Shown here: positions 43,184 through 52,308 of the stretch, piece after piece
Position numbering within the stretch: the stretch's first letter is position 1
Layout: each line of letters opens with the position of its first letter
DNA from: Embleya sp049739465
GTDB lineage: Bacteria > Actinomycetota > Actinomycetes > Streptomycetales > Streptomycetaceae
Assembly (NCBI RefSeq): GCF_049739465.1
Contig: NZ_JBMHHY010000021.1
Location: 1 to 64,000, forward strand
Length of the DNA stretch: 64,000 bases
Direction of reading: 5' to 3'
Made by a program: the position numbers and the translations under genes
The notes under the pieces: model-generated
The model's input: only the letters and a program-made list of their open reading frames with translations
What the model was told of the DNA's origin: nothing
Database searches by the model: none

Positions 43184-43655
43184 ATCCCCGTGTTTCCCCC
43201 GTACCGGTACTGCTTTTCCCCGTGTCACTGCTTGTGCTGCCGGTCCTGCTTCCCCCGTGCCGGAGCCCCCGCGCTCCGGCCCGTATTGCTTCCCCGTCGG
43301 TCCTGTCGACCTCCCGGCGGCGGTTTCCCCCGTCCCCGTGACCGCCGAGAGGTCTCTCGGTCGTGCTCCGTCCGAACCCCTGAAGGATCGGATCCCCGTA
43401 CTACCCCCGTAGTACAGCCCCGTGGTTCCCGCTGCCGGGTTCCCCGTGTGGTGTCCAGTGTTGGTGATCGACAAGACCAGGGCTTCAGGGAAGTCCCTCG
43501 CGTTGTCCGCACTCCCGCGCCCGCCCCGCCAGAGCGTTGAGTACGGGACCACGACTCCGCCCGGAGGAGGAGATCGCCGCACCACTCCTCCCAGGGGACG
43601 AGACCCGGGCCCCAGGGGGTCAAAACCCCCGGCCAGGGGCCCTACGGTAAGAGGC
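43184..43655 (+). promoter_or_regulatory. long upstream region of the two-component genes
   Basis: No gene is supported here, although an open minus-strand frame crosses it. It contains a perfect palindrome (43398-43415), low-complexity ccccgt stretches, and the -10-like TACGGT at 43643-43648, seven bases before the kinase GTG. Confidence 0.4.
43398..43415. promoter_or_regulatory. palindrome GTACTAC-CCCC-GTAGTAC
   Basis: Perfect 7-bp arms around four C, 240 bases upstream of the histidine kinase start. The arrangement suits a dimeric NarL/LuxR-type response regulator, so the encoded pair may control itself or the divergent-side transcript. Binding is an inference. Confidence 0.45.
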
Positions 43656-45029
43656 GTGCGCGCCGTGACCCCCGACCCGGACACCCCCGCCGGGACAGCA
43701 GTCCGATCCGACCCGAGCGAAGCCGTGCCCCGGGTCGCCCGAGCACGCTCGGCCCTCGCCGACATCGTCGACGAACTCGGCCGCGACGCCCGACAACCAT
43801 GGCCGCGCCCCACCGTGCTCGACCTGGCCCTGGTGGTACTGCTCTCGGTCTGCGCGGTGGGCGGCCTGTACTTTCGCGAACTGGGCCTGCGCGACGTGCG
43901 CGACCCGGACGTGTGGGGCGTCCTGCTCGCACTGCTCACCGCCGTGCCGCTGCTGTGGCGCGGCGCGCAGTCGCTGCGCGTGCTGATCGCGGTCAGCGCC
44001 GCCGGACTGCTCCTGGCCGGCGCGCACTACGAATCCGCCGGCGCCGGCATCGGCCAACTCGTCGCGCTCTACGCGGTCGCCGTCGGCCGCTCCCGCGTGC
44101 CCGCCGCCTTCGCGCTCGCCTTCACCGAGAGCGCCACCATCGTCTGGTTGGCGCTGCGCGACAGCGACATCGTCTTCCTCGACGTGGTGGCCAACCTGGC
44201 CGCGATGTTCGCGGTCTGGGCGTTCGCCCGCAGTGTCGGCTTCCGCCGCGCCTACACCGCCGAACTCGAGGCCCGCGCCGACCGCCTGGAGCGCACCCGC
44301 GAGGCGGACACCCGGGCCGCGATCGCCGAGGAACGCGGCCGGATCGCCCGCGAACTGCACGACGTGATCGCCCACCACGTCTCGGTGATGACCGTGCAGG
44401 CCTCCGCCGCACAGCGGATGGTCGCGCGCAACCCCGACCGGGCCAAGGAGGCGATGGCCGCGGTCGAACAGACCGGCCGCGGCGCACTGGTCGAGATGCG
44501 CCGCCTGGTCGGCATCCTGCGCGACACCACCGACGCGGTGGGCGGCCCCAACGAGGGCCACAACGCCCCCCAGCCCGGCCTGGACCAACTCGACACCCTC
44601 GTCACCCAGGTCCGCGAGGCCGGGCTGCCGGTCGAGCTGTCCCTGGAAGGCGCCCCCTGCGCGCTGCCGCCCGGCATCGACCTGGCGGCCTACCGGATCG
44701 TCCAGGAAGCGCTCACGAACACGCTCAAGCACGCCGGCCCCGCCGAGGCCCGGGTGCTGCTCCGCTACAGCCGCACCGAGCTGCTGGTGCGCGTCGCCGA
44801 CGACGGCCGCGGCGGCAGCACCGTACCCACCGGCGACCGCACCGGACACGGCCTGCTCGGGATGCGTGAGAGGGTCTCCCTCTACGGTGGACGCCTGTAC
44901 GCGGGACCCCGGACCCAGGACGGCTTCGAGGTCCTCGCCCGCATTCCGCTGTCCGCCCCGAACCCCACCGACACCGCCGCGCCGCCGGACGGTGTCGCCC
45001 CCGACCGACTGGAGCAGACCCGCCCATGA
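43656..45029 (+). CDS. NarL-type sensor histidine kinase
   Basis: The product is 457 residues from a GTG seven bases after TACGGT, a leaderless layout. Residues about 45-185 hold four to five membrane segments. The HisKA_3 dimerisation domain is ERGRIARELHDVIAHHVSVM, with the phosphorylated His near residue 233; the HATPase domain has EALTNTLKHAGPAEA and RVADDGRGG, with a GHGLLGMRERV G-box. The ligand is unknown. Its stop overlaps the response-regulator ATG by four bases. Confidence 0.92.
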   Translation: MRAVTPDPDTPAGTAVRSDPSEAVPRVARARSALADIVDELGRDARQPWPRPTVLDLALVVLLSVCAVGGLYFRELGLRDVRDPDVWGVLLALLTAVPLLWRGAQSLRVLIAVSAAGLLLAGAHYESAGAGIGQLVALYAVAVGRSRVPAAFALAFTESATIVWLALRDSDIVFLDVVANLAAMFAVWAFARSVGFRRAYTAELEARADRLERTREADTRAAIAEERGRIARELHDVIAHHVSVMTVQASAAQRMVARNPDRAKEAMAAVEQTGRGALVEMRRLVGILRDTTDAVGGPNEGHNAPQPGLDQLDTLVTQVREAGLPVELSLEGAPCALPPGIDLAAYRIVQEALTNTLKHAGPAEARVLLRYSRTELLVRVADDGRGGSTVPTGDRTGHGLLGMRERVSLYGGRLYAGPRTQDGFEVLARIPLSAPNPTDTAAPPDGVAPDRLEQTRP

Positions 45030-45703
45030 CGATCCGCGTCATCCTGGTCGACGATCAGCCACTGCTGCGCACCGGCTTCCGGATGATCCTGGAGGCCGAG
45101 CCCGACATCGCCGTGGTCGGCGAGGCCGCCGACGGCGAACAGGCCGTCGAACAGGTCCGCGCCCTACAGCCCGACGTGGTGCTGATGGACATCCGCATGC
45201 CCCGGATGGACGGCGTCGAGGCCACCCGCCGGATCGCCGGCTCCGGCCGCGACGGGGAGAACACCGCCCGGGTACTCGTACTCACCACGTTCGACCTCGA
45301 CGAATACGTGGTCGAGGCACTGCGCGCGGGAGCCAGCGGCTTCCTGCTCAAGGACGTGCCCGCCGACGACCTGGTCACCGCGATCCGGGTGATCGCCGAG
45401 GGCGAGGCACTGCTCGCGCCCAGCATCACCCGGCGACTCCTGGACATGTACGCCGCCCGGCTGCCCTCCGCCGAGGACCCCACCCCCGACACGCTCGCGA
45501 TGCTCACCGAACGTGAGGTGGAGGTGCTGCGCCTGGTCGCGCGCGGGATGTCCAACGCGGAGATCGCCGCCGAGCTCTACGTCAGCGAGACCACGGTCAA
45601 GACGCACGTCGGCCACGTACTGACCAAACTCGGCCTGCGCGACCGGGTCCAGGCCGCGGTCTACGCCTACGAGAGCGGCCTGGTCCGCCCCGGCGCGATC
45701 TAG
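45026..45703 (+). CDS. LuxR/NarL-family response regulator
   Basis: The product is 225 residues. The receiver domain has the acidic pair VDDQ, the phospho-acceptor D55 in VVLMDIRMP and the conserved Lys in FLLKDVP. The C-terminal LuxR helix-turn-helix (LTEREVEVLRLVARGMSNAE, LYVSETTVKTHVGHVLTKLG) binds DNA. The ATGA overlap pairs it with the kinase upstream. Its TAG shares a CTAG palindrome with the stop of the convergent RecB-like gene. Confidence 0.94.
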   Translation: MTIRVILVDDQPLLRTGFRMILEAEPDIAVVGEAADGEQAVEQVRALQPDVVLMDIRMPRMDGVEATRRIAGSGRDGENTARVLVLTTFDLDEYVVEALRAGASGFLLKDVPADDLVTAIRVIAEGEALLAPSITRRLLDMYAARLPSAEDPTPDTLAMLTEREVEVLRLVARGMSNAEIAAELYVSETTVKTHVGHVLTKLGLRDRVQAAVYAYESGLVRPGAI

Positions 45704-46587
45704 CCCCCGGCCGCGGCCGGGGGCTGCGCCGGCACCACGGGCAGCGGATACACCGGGGGTGTGCCACCGAACTCGGGGCACACCTCCCGGTGGTCGCACC
45801 ACCCGCACAACTTCGACTTCCTCGGCAGCCACTCGCCGGTCCGGGTGGCCACCTCGATCGCCTGCCACAGCGCCCGCAACTTGCGCTCGACCGCGAGCAG
45901 TTCGCTCTCGTCCGGGTCGTAGGTGAGCAGCTCCCCGCTGCCGAGGTAGACCAACTGCAACCGCCGCGGCACGCGCCCGTGTTGCCGCCACAACACCAGC
46001 GCGTAGAACTTCATCTGGAACAGCGGCTTGTCCTGGAACATCGGCGACGGCGCCTTGCCCGTCTTGTAGTCCACCACCCGCAGATCACCCGCCGGCGCCA
46101 CATCGAGCCGGTCCACGATCCCGCGCAGCACCAGGCCGTCGTCCAGCGTCGTCTCGACGTAGAGCTCGCGCCGAGCCGGCTCCAGCCGGTTGGGATCCTC
46201 CAGCGTGAAGTAACGCTCGACCAACGTGTCCGCGTCCTGCAACCAGGTGCCGAGCCCCGCGACATCCTCGCCGAACAACTCGGCCAGCTCCGGCCGCTCG
46301 GCCAACAACTCGGCCCAGGCCGGCCGCACCAGCGCCACCGCCCGCTCCGGCGTCCGCTCCCCGCTGGGCAGATCGAACAGCCGCTCGAGCACGGTATGCA
46401 CCACGGTCCCGCGCGTGGCCGCCGCACTCGGCTTCTCCGGCAACTTGTCGATCACCCGAAGCCGATACAACAGCGGACACTGCATGAAGTCCGCGGCCCG
46501 AGACGGCGACAACGAAACCGGCGGCCGAGGCACACGTTCCGCGCCGGGCGCGGGAACGGAAGCAGCCTCCGAGGCACTCAAACTCAT
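45700..46587 (-). CDS. RecB-family exonuclease with iron-sulfur cluster
   Basis: The product is 295 residues. It is a PDDEXK nuclease of the Cas4/AddB type: GTVVHTVLERLF, RGIVDRLDVAPAGDLRVVDY followed by KTGK (catalytic D and K) and the QMKFYALVLW motif. Four cysteines, C37 at the start and three in KLCGWCDHREVCPEF near residues 268-279, would bind a 4Fe-4S cluster. It probably acts in DNA repair. The -10-like TAGGGT ends seven bases before the ATG, consistent with a leaderless mRNA. Confidence 0.9.
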   Translation of the reverse strand: MSLSASEAASVPAPGAERVPRPPVSLSPSRAADFMQCPLLYRLRVIDKLPEKPSAAATRGTVVHTVLERLFDLPSGERTPERAVALVRPAWAELLAERPELAELFGEDVAGLGTWLQDADTLVERYFTLEDPNRLEPARRELYVETTLDDGLVLRGIVDRLDVAPAGDLRVVDYKTGKAPSPMFQDKPLFQMKFYALVLWRQHGRVPRRLQLVYLGSGELLTYDPDESELLAVERKLRALWQAIEVATRTGEWLPRKSKLCGWCDHREVCPEFGGTPPVYPLPVVPAQPPAAAGG

Positions 46588-46744
46588 GCCGCCCACCCTA
46601 AGCGCCCACAACGACACCGAGAGCACACCATCCACAGGGCGACAAGGCCCACCAACGCGGCACGTCAGCCGAGTCACCCAATCCGGCCCGGCCGGCGCCC
46701 GAGGCCACCCAGCCAAGCCGGCAAGTGCGGCCGACCCCCCGCCC

Positions 46745-47920
46745 TCAACCCCGCATCATGGCCAAGAACGCATGCTCGACATCCGTCCGGGAAAGCACCC
46801 CGTACACCCGGCCGTCCGGCTCCACCACCAGGTACTCGCTCGCCGGCACCGCCCGCATCGCCACCAACAGGTCCTCGCCCGCCAGATCCGCCCGGACCTG
46901 CATCCCCGGTACGAGATCCCGCGCCAGCGGCCCCACCGCCACCCACGGCCGCCGATGCTCCGGCGTCGCCAACACCGCGGACTCGCGCACCAGCCCGACC
47001 GGATCCCCACCCCGATCCACCACGACCAGCCCGCGCGCGCCCTCCTCGTGCGCCCGCCGCAGCGCCTCCGACAGCGGCACATCCGCCGCCACCGGAATCG
47101 CCCGCCGGGTCAACAACCGCACCCGCAACTCCGGCAACCGCTCCCGCAACCGCTCCGCGCGCAGCGACTGGACCGCGCCCGCCCACATGAATCCGGCCAC
47201 CAGCGCGCCGAAGATCAACGTGTACGTCCGGGCCCCCGAGTCCGCGCCCAGCGACCACGCGAGGGCGGCGACCAGCACCACCACCGCCAGCGCCCGCCCG
47301 GCCCAGGACGCCGCGATCGTGCCGGTCAACGGCCGCCCGCTGACCCGCCACACCACCGCCCGCAACATCCGACCACCGTCCAGCGGCAACCCCGGCAGCA
47401 GATTGAACGCCGCCACCAGCAGATTGGACACCGCGAGCAACGCGATCATCCGCCCGGCCAGAGTGTCCACGTCCAGCGCGAGCCCGATCACCCAGAACCC
47501 GCCGCCCAGCACCAACGAAAGCGCCGGCCCGGCCGCCGACACCAAAAACTCGTGCCGAGCCGTCTCCGGCTTGTCGATCTCGGACACCCCGCCCAGGAAC
47601 TGGATGGTGATCCGCCGCACCGGCAGCCCGAGCCGCAGGGCCGTCACCGCGTGCGCCAACTCGTGCACCAGCACCGACACGTACAACAACACCGCGAAGC
47701 CGAACGACAACACGAACCGCCACGGACCCAGATCCGGGAACAGGCTCTCGAACGTCGGCGCGAACAACACCGTGATCACCGCGGCGATCACAAACCACGT
47801 CGGCGCCACATAGACCGGCACCCCGAACGGGCGCCCCATGAGCAGGCCACGCCTCGGCTCCCGACGCGGGGCGTCGTCCTGCCGCATCCGGCGTCCCTGC
47901 GGCCTGCTCGATTCAGTCAC
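46745..47920 (-). CDS. site-2 protease (M50B) with CBS domains
   Basis: The product is 391 residues with six membrane segments. The zinc motif is VHELAHA at 85-91 and the second ligand is in LLPGLPLDGGRMLR near residue 180. The C-terminal 150 residues are a pair of CBS domains (PLSEALRRAHEEGARGLVVV, GVLSRTDVEHAF). This Rip3-like architecture cleaves membrane-embedded regulators. TAGCAT ends seven bases before the GTG, again a leaderless layout. It is divergent from trmI. Confidence 0.9.
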   Translation of the reverse strand: MTESSRPQGRRMRQDDAPRREPRRGLLMGRPFGVPVYVAPTWFVIAAVITVLFAPTFESLFPDLGPWRFVLSFGFAVLLYVSVLVHELAHAVTALRLGLPVRRITIQFLGGVSEIDKPETARHEFLVSAAGPALSLVLGGGFWVIGLALDVDTLAGRMIALLAVSNLLVAAFNLLPGLPLDGGRMLRAVVWRVSGRPLTGTIAASWAGRALAVVVLVAALAWSLGADSGARTYTLIFGALVAGFMWAGAVQSLRAERLRERLPELRVRLLTRRAIPVAADVPLSEALRRAHEEGARGLVVVDRGGDPVGLVRESAVLATPEHRRPWVAVGPLARDLVPGMQVRADLAGEDLLVAMRAVPASEYLVVEPDGRVYGVLSRTDVEHAFLAMMRG

Positions 47921-48015
47921 GTCCAAGATGCTATGCAACCCGGCGCGACTTTGACCCCCACGGGCCCACGACCCACGCGTCGGAGCGTCCCCCGCGACCG
48001 ACTAGGCTGACCCCC

Positions 48016-48924
48016 ATGTCCGAACCGACCGGTGCCGCGCGCAGGCGCGGACCCTTCCAGGTCGGGGACCAGGTACAGCTGACCGATCCCAAGGGCCGCC
48101 ACCACACCTTCACGCTCGAAGCGGGCAAGGCGTTCCACACCCACAAGGGCTCGTTTCAACACGACGCGCTGATCGGCGCTCCCGAAGGGACCGTCGTCCG
48201 GTCCACCGGGAACACCGACTACCTCGCGCTGCGACCTCTGCTCCCCGACTTCGTCCTGTCCATGCCCCGCGGCGCCGCGGTGATCTACCCGAAGGACGCC
48301 GGCCAGATCCTCGCGATGGCCGACATCTTCGCCGGCGCCCGCGTCGTCGAGGCCGGCGTCGGCTCCGGCGCGCTGAGCACGTTCCTGCTCCGCGCCATCG
48401 GCGACACCGGGCAGCTCGCGTCCTACGAACGCCGCCAGGACTTCGCGGACATCGCCCGCAAGAACGTCGAACGCTACTTCGGCGCCCCGCACCCCGCGTG
48501 GAAGCTCACCGTCGGCGACCTCCAGGACAACCTGGTGGAGACCGACGTCGACCGGGTCATCCTCGACATGCTCGCCCCCTGGGAATGCCTGGACGCGGTC
48601 TACAAGGCGCTCGCCCCCGGCGGCCTGGTGTGCTGCTACGTGGCCACCACCACGCAGCTCTCGCGCACCGTGGAGACCATGCGCGTGATGAACTGCTTCA
48701 CCGAGCCGCAGCCGTTCGAGTCGATGGTGCGCTCGTGGCACGTCGAGGGCCTCGCGGTCCGCCCCGACCACCGGATGATCGGCCACACCGGCTTCCTGGT
48801 CACCGCCCGGCGGCTGGCCGACGGGGTGGAACCGCCGCTGCGCCGGCGCCGCCCGTCCAAGGGCTCCTACGGCGACGACTACGCCGGCCCCGGCGCGGAG
48901 GCAGGCACCCCGCCGGACTCCTGA
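48016..48924 (+). CDS. trmI: tRNA (adenine58-N1)-methyltransferase
   Basis: The product is 302 residues, close to mycobacterial Rv2118c/TrmI. GKAFHTHKGSFQHDALIGAP and PRGAAVIYPKDAGQILAMAD are family-specific, and the SAM site is VVEAGVGSGALSTFLLRA. It makes m1A58 in the T loop of tRNAs. TAGGCT ends seven bases before the ATG. It lies next to the arc-dop-pup region, as in other actinobacteria. Confidence 0.95.
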   Translation: MSEPTGAARRRGPFQVGDQVQLTDPKGRHHTFTLEAGKAFHTHKGSFQHDALIGAPEGTVVRSTGNTDYLALRPLLPDFVLSMPRGAAVIYPKDAGQILAMADIFAGARVVEAGVGSGALSTFLLRAIGDTGQLASYERRQDFADIARKNVERYFGAPHPAWKLTVGDLQDNLVETDVDRVILDMLAPWECLDAVYKALAPGGLVCCYVATTTQLSRTVETMRVMNCFTEPQPFESMVRSWHVEGLAVRPDHRMIGHTGFLVTARRLADGVEPPLRRRRPSKGSYGDDYAGPGAEAGTPPDS

Positions 48925-48970
48925 CCCACCGTCAGGCCGGCGTCCGGCCGGCAGGCAACGGTTGAGACAA

Positions 48971-49006
48971 GGCGGGCCGGAACCCTATCCCGGGGACCGG
49001 CCCGCC
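48971..49006 (+). terminator. hairpin terminator after trmI
   Basis: GGCGGGCCGG pairs perfectly with CCGGCCCGCC around sixteen bases, 46 bases after the trmI stop and just before the next gene. Confidence 0.65.
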
Positions 49007-49023
49007 GCATATCGTCATCCTCC

Positions 49024-49776
49024 GTGGCGGACGATCACTCTGAGACCCGGCCCGCGCGCGGCGACAGTACCCGCGGGCTCGCGACCACCGACGGACCACC
49101 CACGATCCCCTTCGCGCAGCGCCAGGTTCCCGATGTGCGCAACGGCGTCGCCTACGCCGCCGCGGCCATCGTCTTTTTCCTCATCGTCGTCTCCGGCCTG
49201 GTGATCTGGGCCGCGGCCTCGCGTGACGGCGGCATACCGGGGGTCACCGCACCGGCCCGACACCGGGTCAACCAACAGGACCCACCGGCCGCGCCGCGCA
49301 CCCTGAAGCCGGGGGAGAGCGACACCACCGACCAGGGGCAGCCGGCCCCGCCCGGGCCCGAGGTCGCGCGGACCGTGCCGCTCGCCGGCAGCCGCGGCCG
49401 ACCCGCCGCCGGCCCCACCGAGGCCGAACTGGCCGCCGTCGCCTTCCCGGTCGACTGCCCCGGGGCGGGCACCCGGCTCAAGGCCGTGCTCGTCGACCCC
49501 GACGGCCCCACCGTGGTCCAGGTCCAGTGCGCGGCCGGCTCCGGCAGCCCGCCCGCCGCGCTGCTCGGCTACGTCCGGGACGCCGGCGCGCCTCGCCTGG
49601 TGGCCACCCTGCTCGGCACCGGTGAGGGACTCCTTGTCGACGACCTCACCCGGGACGGCGACACGATCACCGCACACACCCTGGGCTGGTCCGCGCCGAC
49701 CGTCCCGCGCTGCTGCCCGGATTCGACCGGAACGCTCCGCTGGCGACTCACTGCGCTCGGTGCCCAACGGATCTGA
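49024..49776 (+). CDS. single-pass membrane-anchored hypothetical protein
   Basis: The product is 250 residues. Residues 1-40 are cytoplasmic and polar, 41-66 form one membrane segment (GVAYAAAAIVFFLIVVSGLV), then a Pro-rich linker and an external domain with six cysteines that could form disulfides (FPVDCPG, VQVQCAAG, VPRCCPD). No family is recognised. It stands convergent with the ferredoxin gene between trmI and arc, and its GTG follows TATCGT by eight bases. Confidence 0.75.
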   Translation: MADDHSETRPARGDSTRGLATTDGPPTIPFAQRQVPDVRNGVAYAAAAIVFFLIVVSGLVIWAAASRDGGIPGVTAPARHRVNQQDPPAAPRTLKPGESDTTDQGQPAPPGPEVARTVPLAGSRGRPAAGPTEAELAAVAFPVDCPGAGTRLKAVLVDPDGPTVVQVQCAAGSGSPPAALLGYVRDAGAPRLVATLLGTGEGLLVDDLTRDGDTITAHTLGWSAPTVPRCCPDSTGTLRWRLTALGAQRI

Positions 49777-49809
49777 CACGTCGCCAGACAACGCCGCACA
49801 AAGCGCAAT

Positions 49810-50097
49810 TCAGGCCGTATCCGGCCCATATACCTCGACGCCGTCGGAAACCCGACGCATGTGGATGCATTCGCCCGGACACTTGCGTGTGGCGTCGATC
49901 ACTTCCACCAGGAGCGGCGCGGGCACCGGAACCACCGCGCCGGGGTCGGTGCGCAACTCGTCGTCGGCACCCTTGACGTAGGCCAGCCCATCGATGTCCA
50001 GCTCGAAGACCTCTCGCGCGTATTGGACGCAGATGCCGTCCCCGGTGCAGAGATCCTGATCGATCCACACCTCGAGGGGTTCGTTTTCCGCGGACAT
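49810..50097 (-). CDS. ferredoxin, 3Fe-4S type
   Basis: The product is 95 residues with GAGAGAGG before the ATG. C17-x5-C23 (CTGDGIC), lacking the middle cysteine of a 4Fe site, together with C73-x3-C77 (KCPGECIH) fits the single [3Fe-4S] ferredoxins that feed P450s and other oxygenases. It is divergent from arc. Confidence 0.88.
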   Translation of the reverse strand: MSAENEPLEVWIDQDLCTGDGICVQYAREVFELDIDGLAYVKGADDELRTDPGAVVPVPAPLLVEVIDATRKCPGECIHMRRVSDGVEVYGPDTA

Positions 50098-50321
50098 GCG
50101 GCCTCTCTCTTCACCGATTCGTATCGACACGCGACCAACAGACCCTACTCGCGCCTGCTTCCCGACGTGGTCAGGTGGGTATCTGATCCTCACAAGCGTG
50201 GGGGCAATCGCACGGGTGAAGATCGGACACGCCCGGACAGTCTTGCTGATCAAGGGGTTTCAACCCCTCCTGCCGTAGGTAGGGTCGGAGACGTCGCAGC
50301 TCCCAGGAGGAGGTGAGGGCC

Positions 50322-52088
50322 GTGGCAGTCCACGACGACGACATGAACCGTGGTGGGAGGCCGGCTCGGGGTACGGACGACCTCGTAAGCCAGGTTTCTT
50401 TTCTAGAGCAGGAAGTCGCCGTCCTGCGTCGCAAGCTCGCCGACTCACCGCGCCAGAGCCGTTTGCTCGAGGAGCGGGTCGTCGATCTTCAGACGTCCTT
50501 GGCCGGCATGACCACACAGAACGAGCGACTGGTCGCGACCTTGCGAGAGGCCCGCGACCAGATCGTGGCCCTCAAGGAGGAAGTGGACCGACTCGCCCAA
50601 CCCCCCTCGGGGTTCGGCGTGTTCCTACAGGCCAACGAGGACGGCACGGCGGACATCTTCACCGGCGGGCGCAAGCTCCGGGTGAACGTCAGCCCCAACA
50701 TCGAGCTCGACGAACTTCGGCGTGGCCAGGAGGTCATGCTCAACGAGGCCATGAACGTGGTCGACGCGATGGAGTTCGAGCGGGTCGGCGACGTGGTGAT
50801 GCTCAAGGAACTGCTCGAGGACGGCGAGCGTGCCCTGGTCATCGGGCACACCGACGAGGAGCGCGTGGTGCGCCTCGCCGAGCCGCTGCTCGACTCCCCG
50901 CTGCGCGCGGGGGACTCGCTGCTGCTCGACTCCCGCTCGGGCTACGTCTACGAGCGGGTGCCCAAGAGCGAGGTCGAGGAACTGGTCCTCGAAGAGGTCC
51001 CGGACATCGACTACACCAAGATCGGCGGCCTGCGGAACCAGATCGAGATGATCCGCGACGCGGTGGAGCTGCCCTATCTCCACCCCGACCTGTTCAAGGA
51101 ACACGAGCTGCGCCCGCCCAAGGGCATCCTGCTCTACGGCCCCCCCGGCTGCGGCAAGACGCTGATCGCCAAGGCGGTGGCCAACTCGCTCGCGAAGAAG
51201 GTCGCCGAGGCCCAGGGCAACGAACAGGGCAAGAGCTACTTCCTCAACATCAAGGGCCCCGAGCTGCTCAACAAGTACGTCGGCGAGACCGAGCGGCACA
51301 TCCGCCTGGTCTTCCAACGGGCCCGGGAGAAGGCCAGCGAGGGCACCCCCGTCATCGTCTTCTTCGACGAGATGGACTCGCTCTTCCGCACCCGGGGATC
51401 CGGCGTCAGCTCGGACGTGGAGAACACCATCGTCCCGCAGCTGCTGTCCGAGATCGACGGCGTGGAGGGCCTGGAGAACGTCATCGTGATCGGCGCCTCC
51501 AACCGCGAGGACATGATCGACCCGGCCATCCTGCGGCCGGGCCGGCTCGACGTGAAGATCAAGATCGAGCGTCCGGACGCCGAGGCGGCCAAGGACATCT
51601 TCGCCAAGTACCTCAAGGTCTCGCTGCCGCTGCACGACGACGACCTGGTCGAGCACGGCGGCAACCGCGATGCCACGGTGACCGGGATGATCCAGGTCGC
51701 GGTCGAGCGGATGTACTCGGAGAGCGACGAGAACCGCTTCCTGGAGGTCACCTACGCCAACGGTGACAAGGAGACCCTCTACTTCAAGGACTTCAACTCC
51801 GGCGCGATGATCGAGAACATCGTCGGTCGCGCGAAGAAGATGGCGATCAAGGACTTCCTGGAGCACCGGCAGAAGGGCATCCGGGTGGCCCACCTGCTCG
51901 CCGCGTGCGTCGACGAGTTCAAGGAGAACGAGGACCTGCCCAACACCACCAACCCCGACGACTGGGCGCGGATCTCCGGCAAGAAGGGCGAGCGGATCGT
52001 CTACATCCGCACGCTGGTCTCGGGCAAGCAGGGCGACGAGGCCGGGCGCTCCATCGACACCGTGGCCAACACCGGCCAGTACCTCTGA
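50322..52088 (+). CDS. arc: proteasome-activating AAA ATPase ARC (Mpa)
   Basis: The product is 588 residues from the GTG at 50322, eight bases after AGGAGGAGG (an upstream GTG at 50313 is too close to it). Order: N-terminal coiled coil (VSQVSFLEQEVAVLRRKLAD to about 85) that binds Pup, two OB folds, then the AAA domain with Walker A GPPGCGKT, Walker B VIVFFDEMDS and arginine finger region RPGRLDVKI. The C-terminus is GQYL, the motif that docks on the 20S core. It unfolds pupylated proteins and feeds them to PrcAB. Confidence 0.97.
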   Translation: MAVHDDDMNRGGRPARGTDDLVSQVSFLEQEVAVLRRKLADSPRQSRLLEERVVDLQTSLAGMTTQNERLVATLREARDQIVALKEEVDRLAQPPSGFGVFLQANEDGTADIFTGGRKLRVNVSPNIELDELRRGQEVMLNEAMNVVDAMEFERVGDVVMLKELLEDGERALVIGHTDEERVVRLAEPLLDSPLRAGDSLLLDSRSGYVYERVPKSEVEELVLEEVPDIDYTKIGGLRNQIEMIRDAVELPYLHPDLFKEHELRPPKGILLYGPPGCGKTLIAKAVANSLAKKVAEAQGNEQGKSYFLNIKGPELLNKYVGETERHIRLVFQRAREKASEGTPVIVFFDEMDSLFRTRGSGVSSDVENTIVPQLLSEIDGVEGLENVIVIGASNREDMIDPAILRPGRLDVKIKIERPDAEAAKDIFAKYLKVSLPLHDDDLVEHGGNRDATVTGMIQVAVERMYSESDENRFLEVTYANGDKETLYFKDFNSGAMIENIVGRAKKMAIKDFLEHRQKGIRVAHLLAACVDEFKENEDLPNTTNPDDWARISGKKGERIVYIRTLVSGKQGDEAGRSIDTVANTGQYL

Positions 52089-52117
52089 TCCCCATCGAGC
52101 ACCGATTGACCACCGAC

Positions 52118-52154
52118 GCCGCGGCCCGTGTTCAGGTCGAACACGGGCCGCGGC
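52118..52154. terminator. 16-bp perfect hairpin between arc and dop
   Basis: GCCGCGGCCCGTGTTC and GAACACGGGCCGCGGC pair perfectly around five bases. There is no U-run. It lies 30 bases after the arc stop and should end or attenuate that transcript. Confidence 0.75.
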
Positions 52155-52308
52155 GCCGTGCCGGGACGACATTTCCGCACAGGGCAATAGTTCCGGCCGT
52201 ATCCCCAAGGCAATCCAACGGCAATAGGCTCGGCAGCATGACCAGGGTGTACCCGGACCACGGTGAGTGTGGCTCGGGTACCGGCCGGGTGAGGGACGAG
52301 GGGGTCGC

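Noticed and set aside
42833..43939. minus-strand ORF across the two-component promoter region
   Set aside because: It lies antisense to the HAD gene and covers a terminator and low-complexity DNA; not protein-like.
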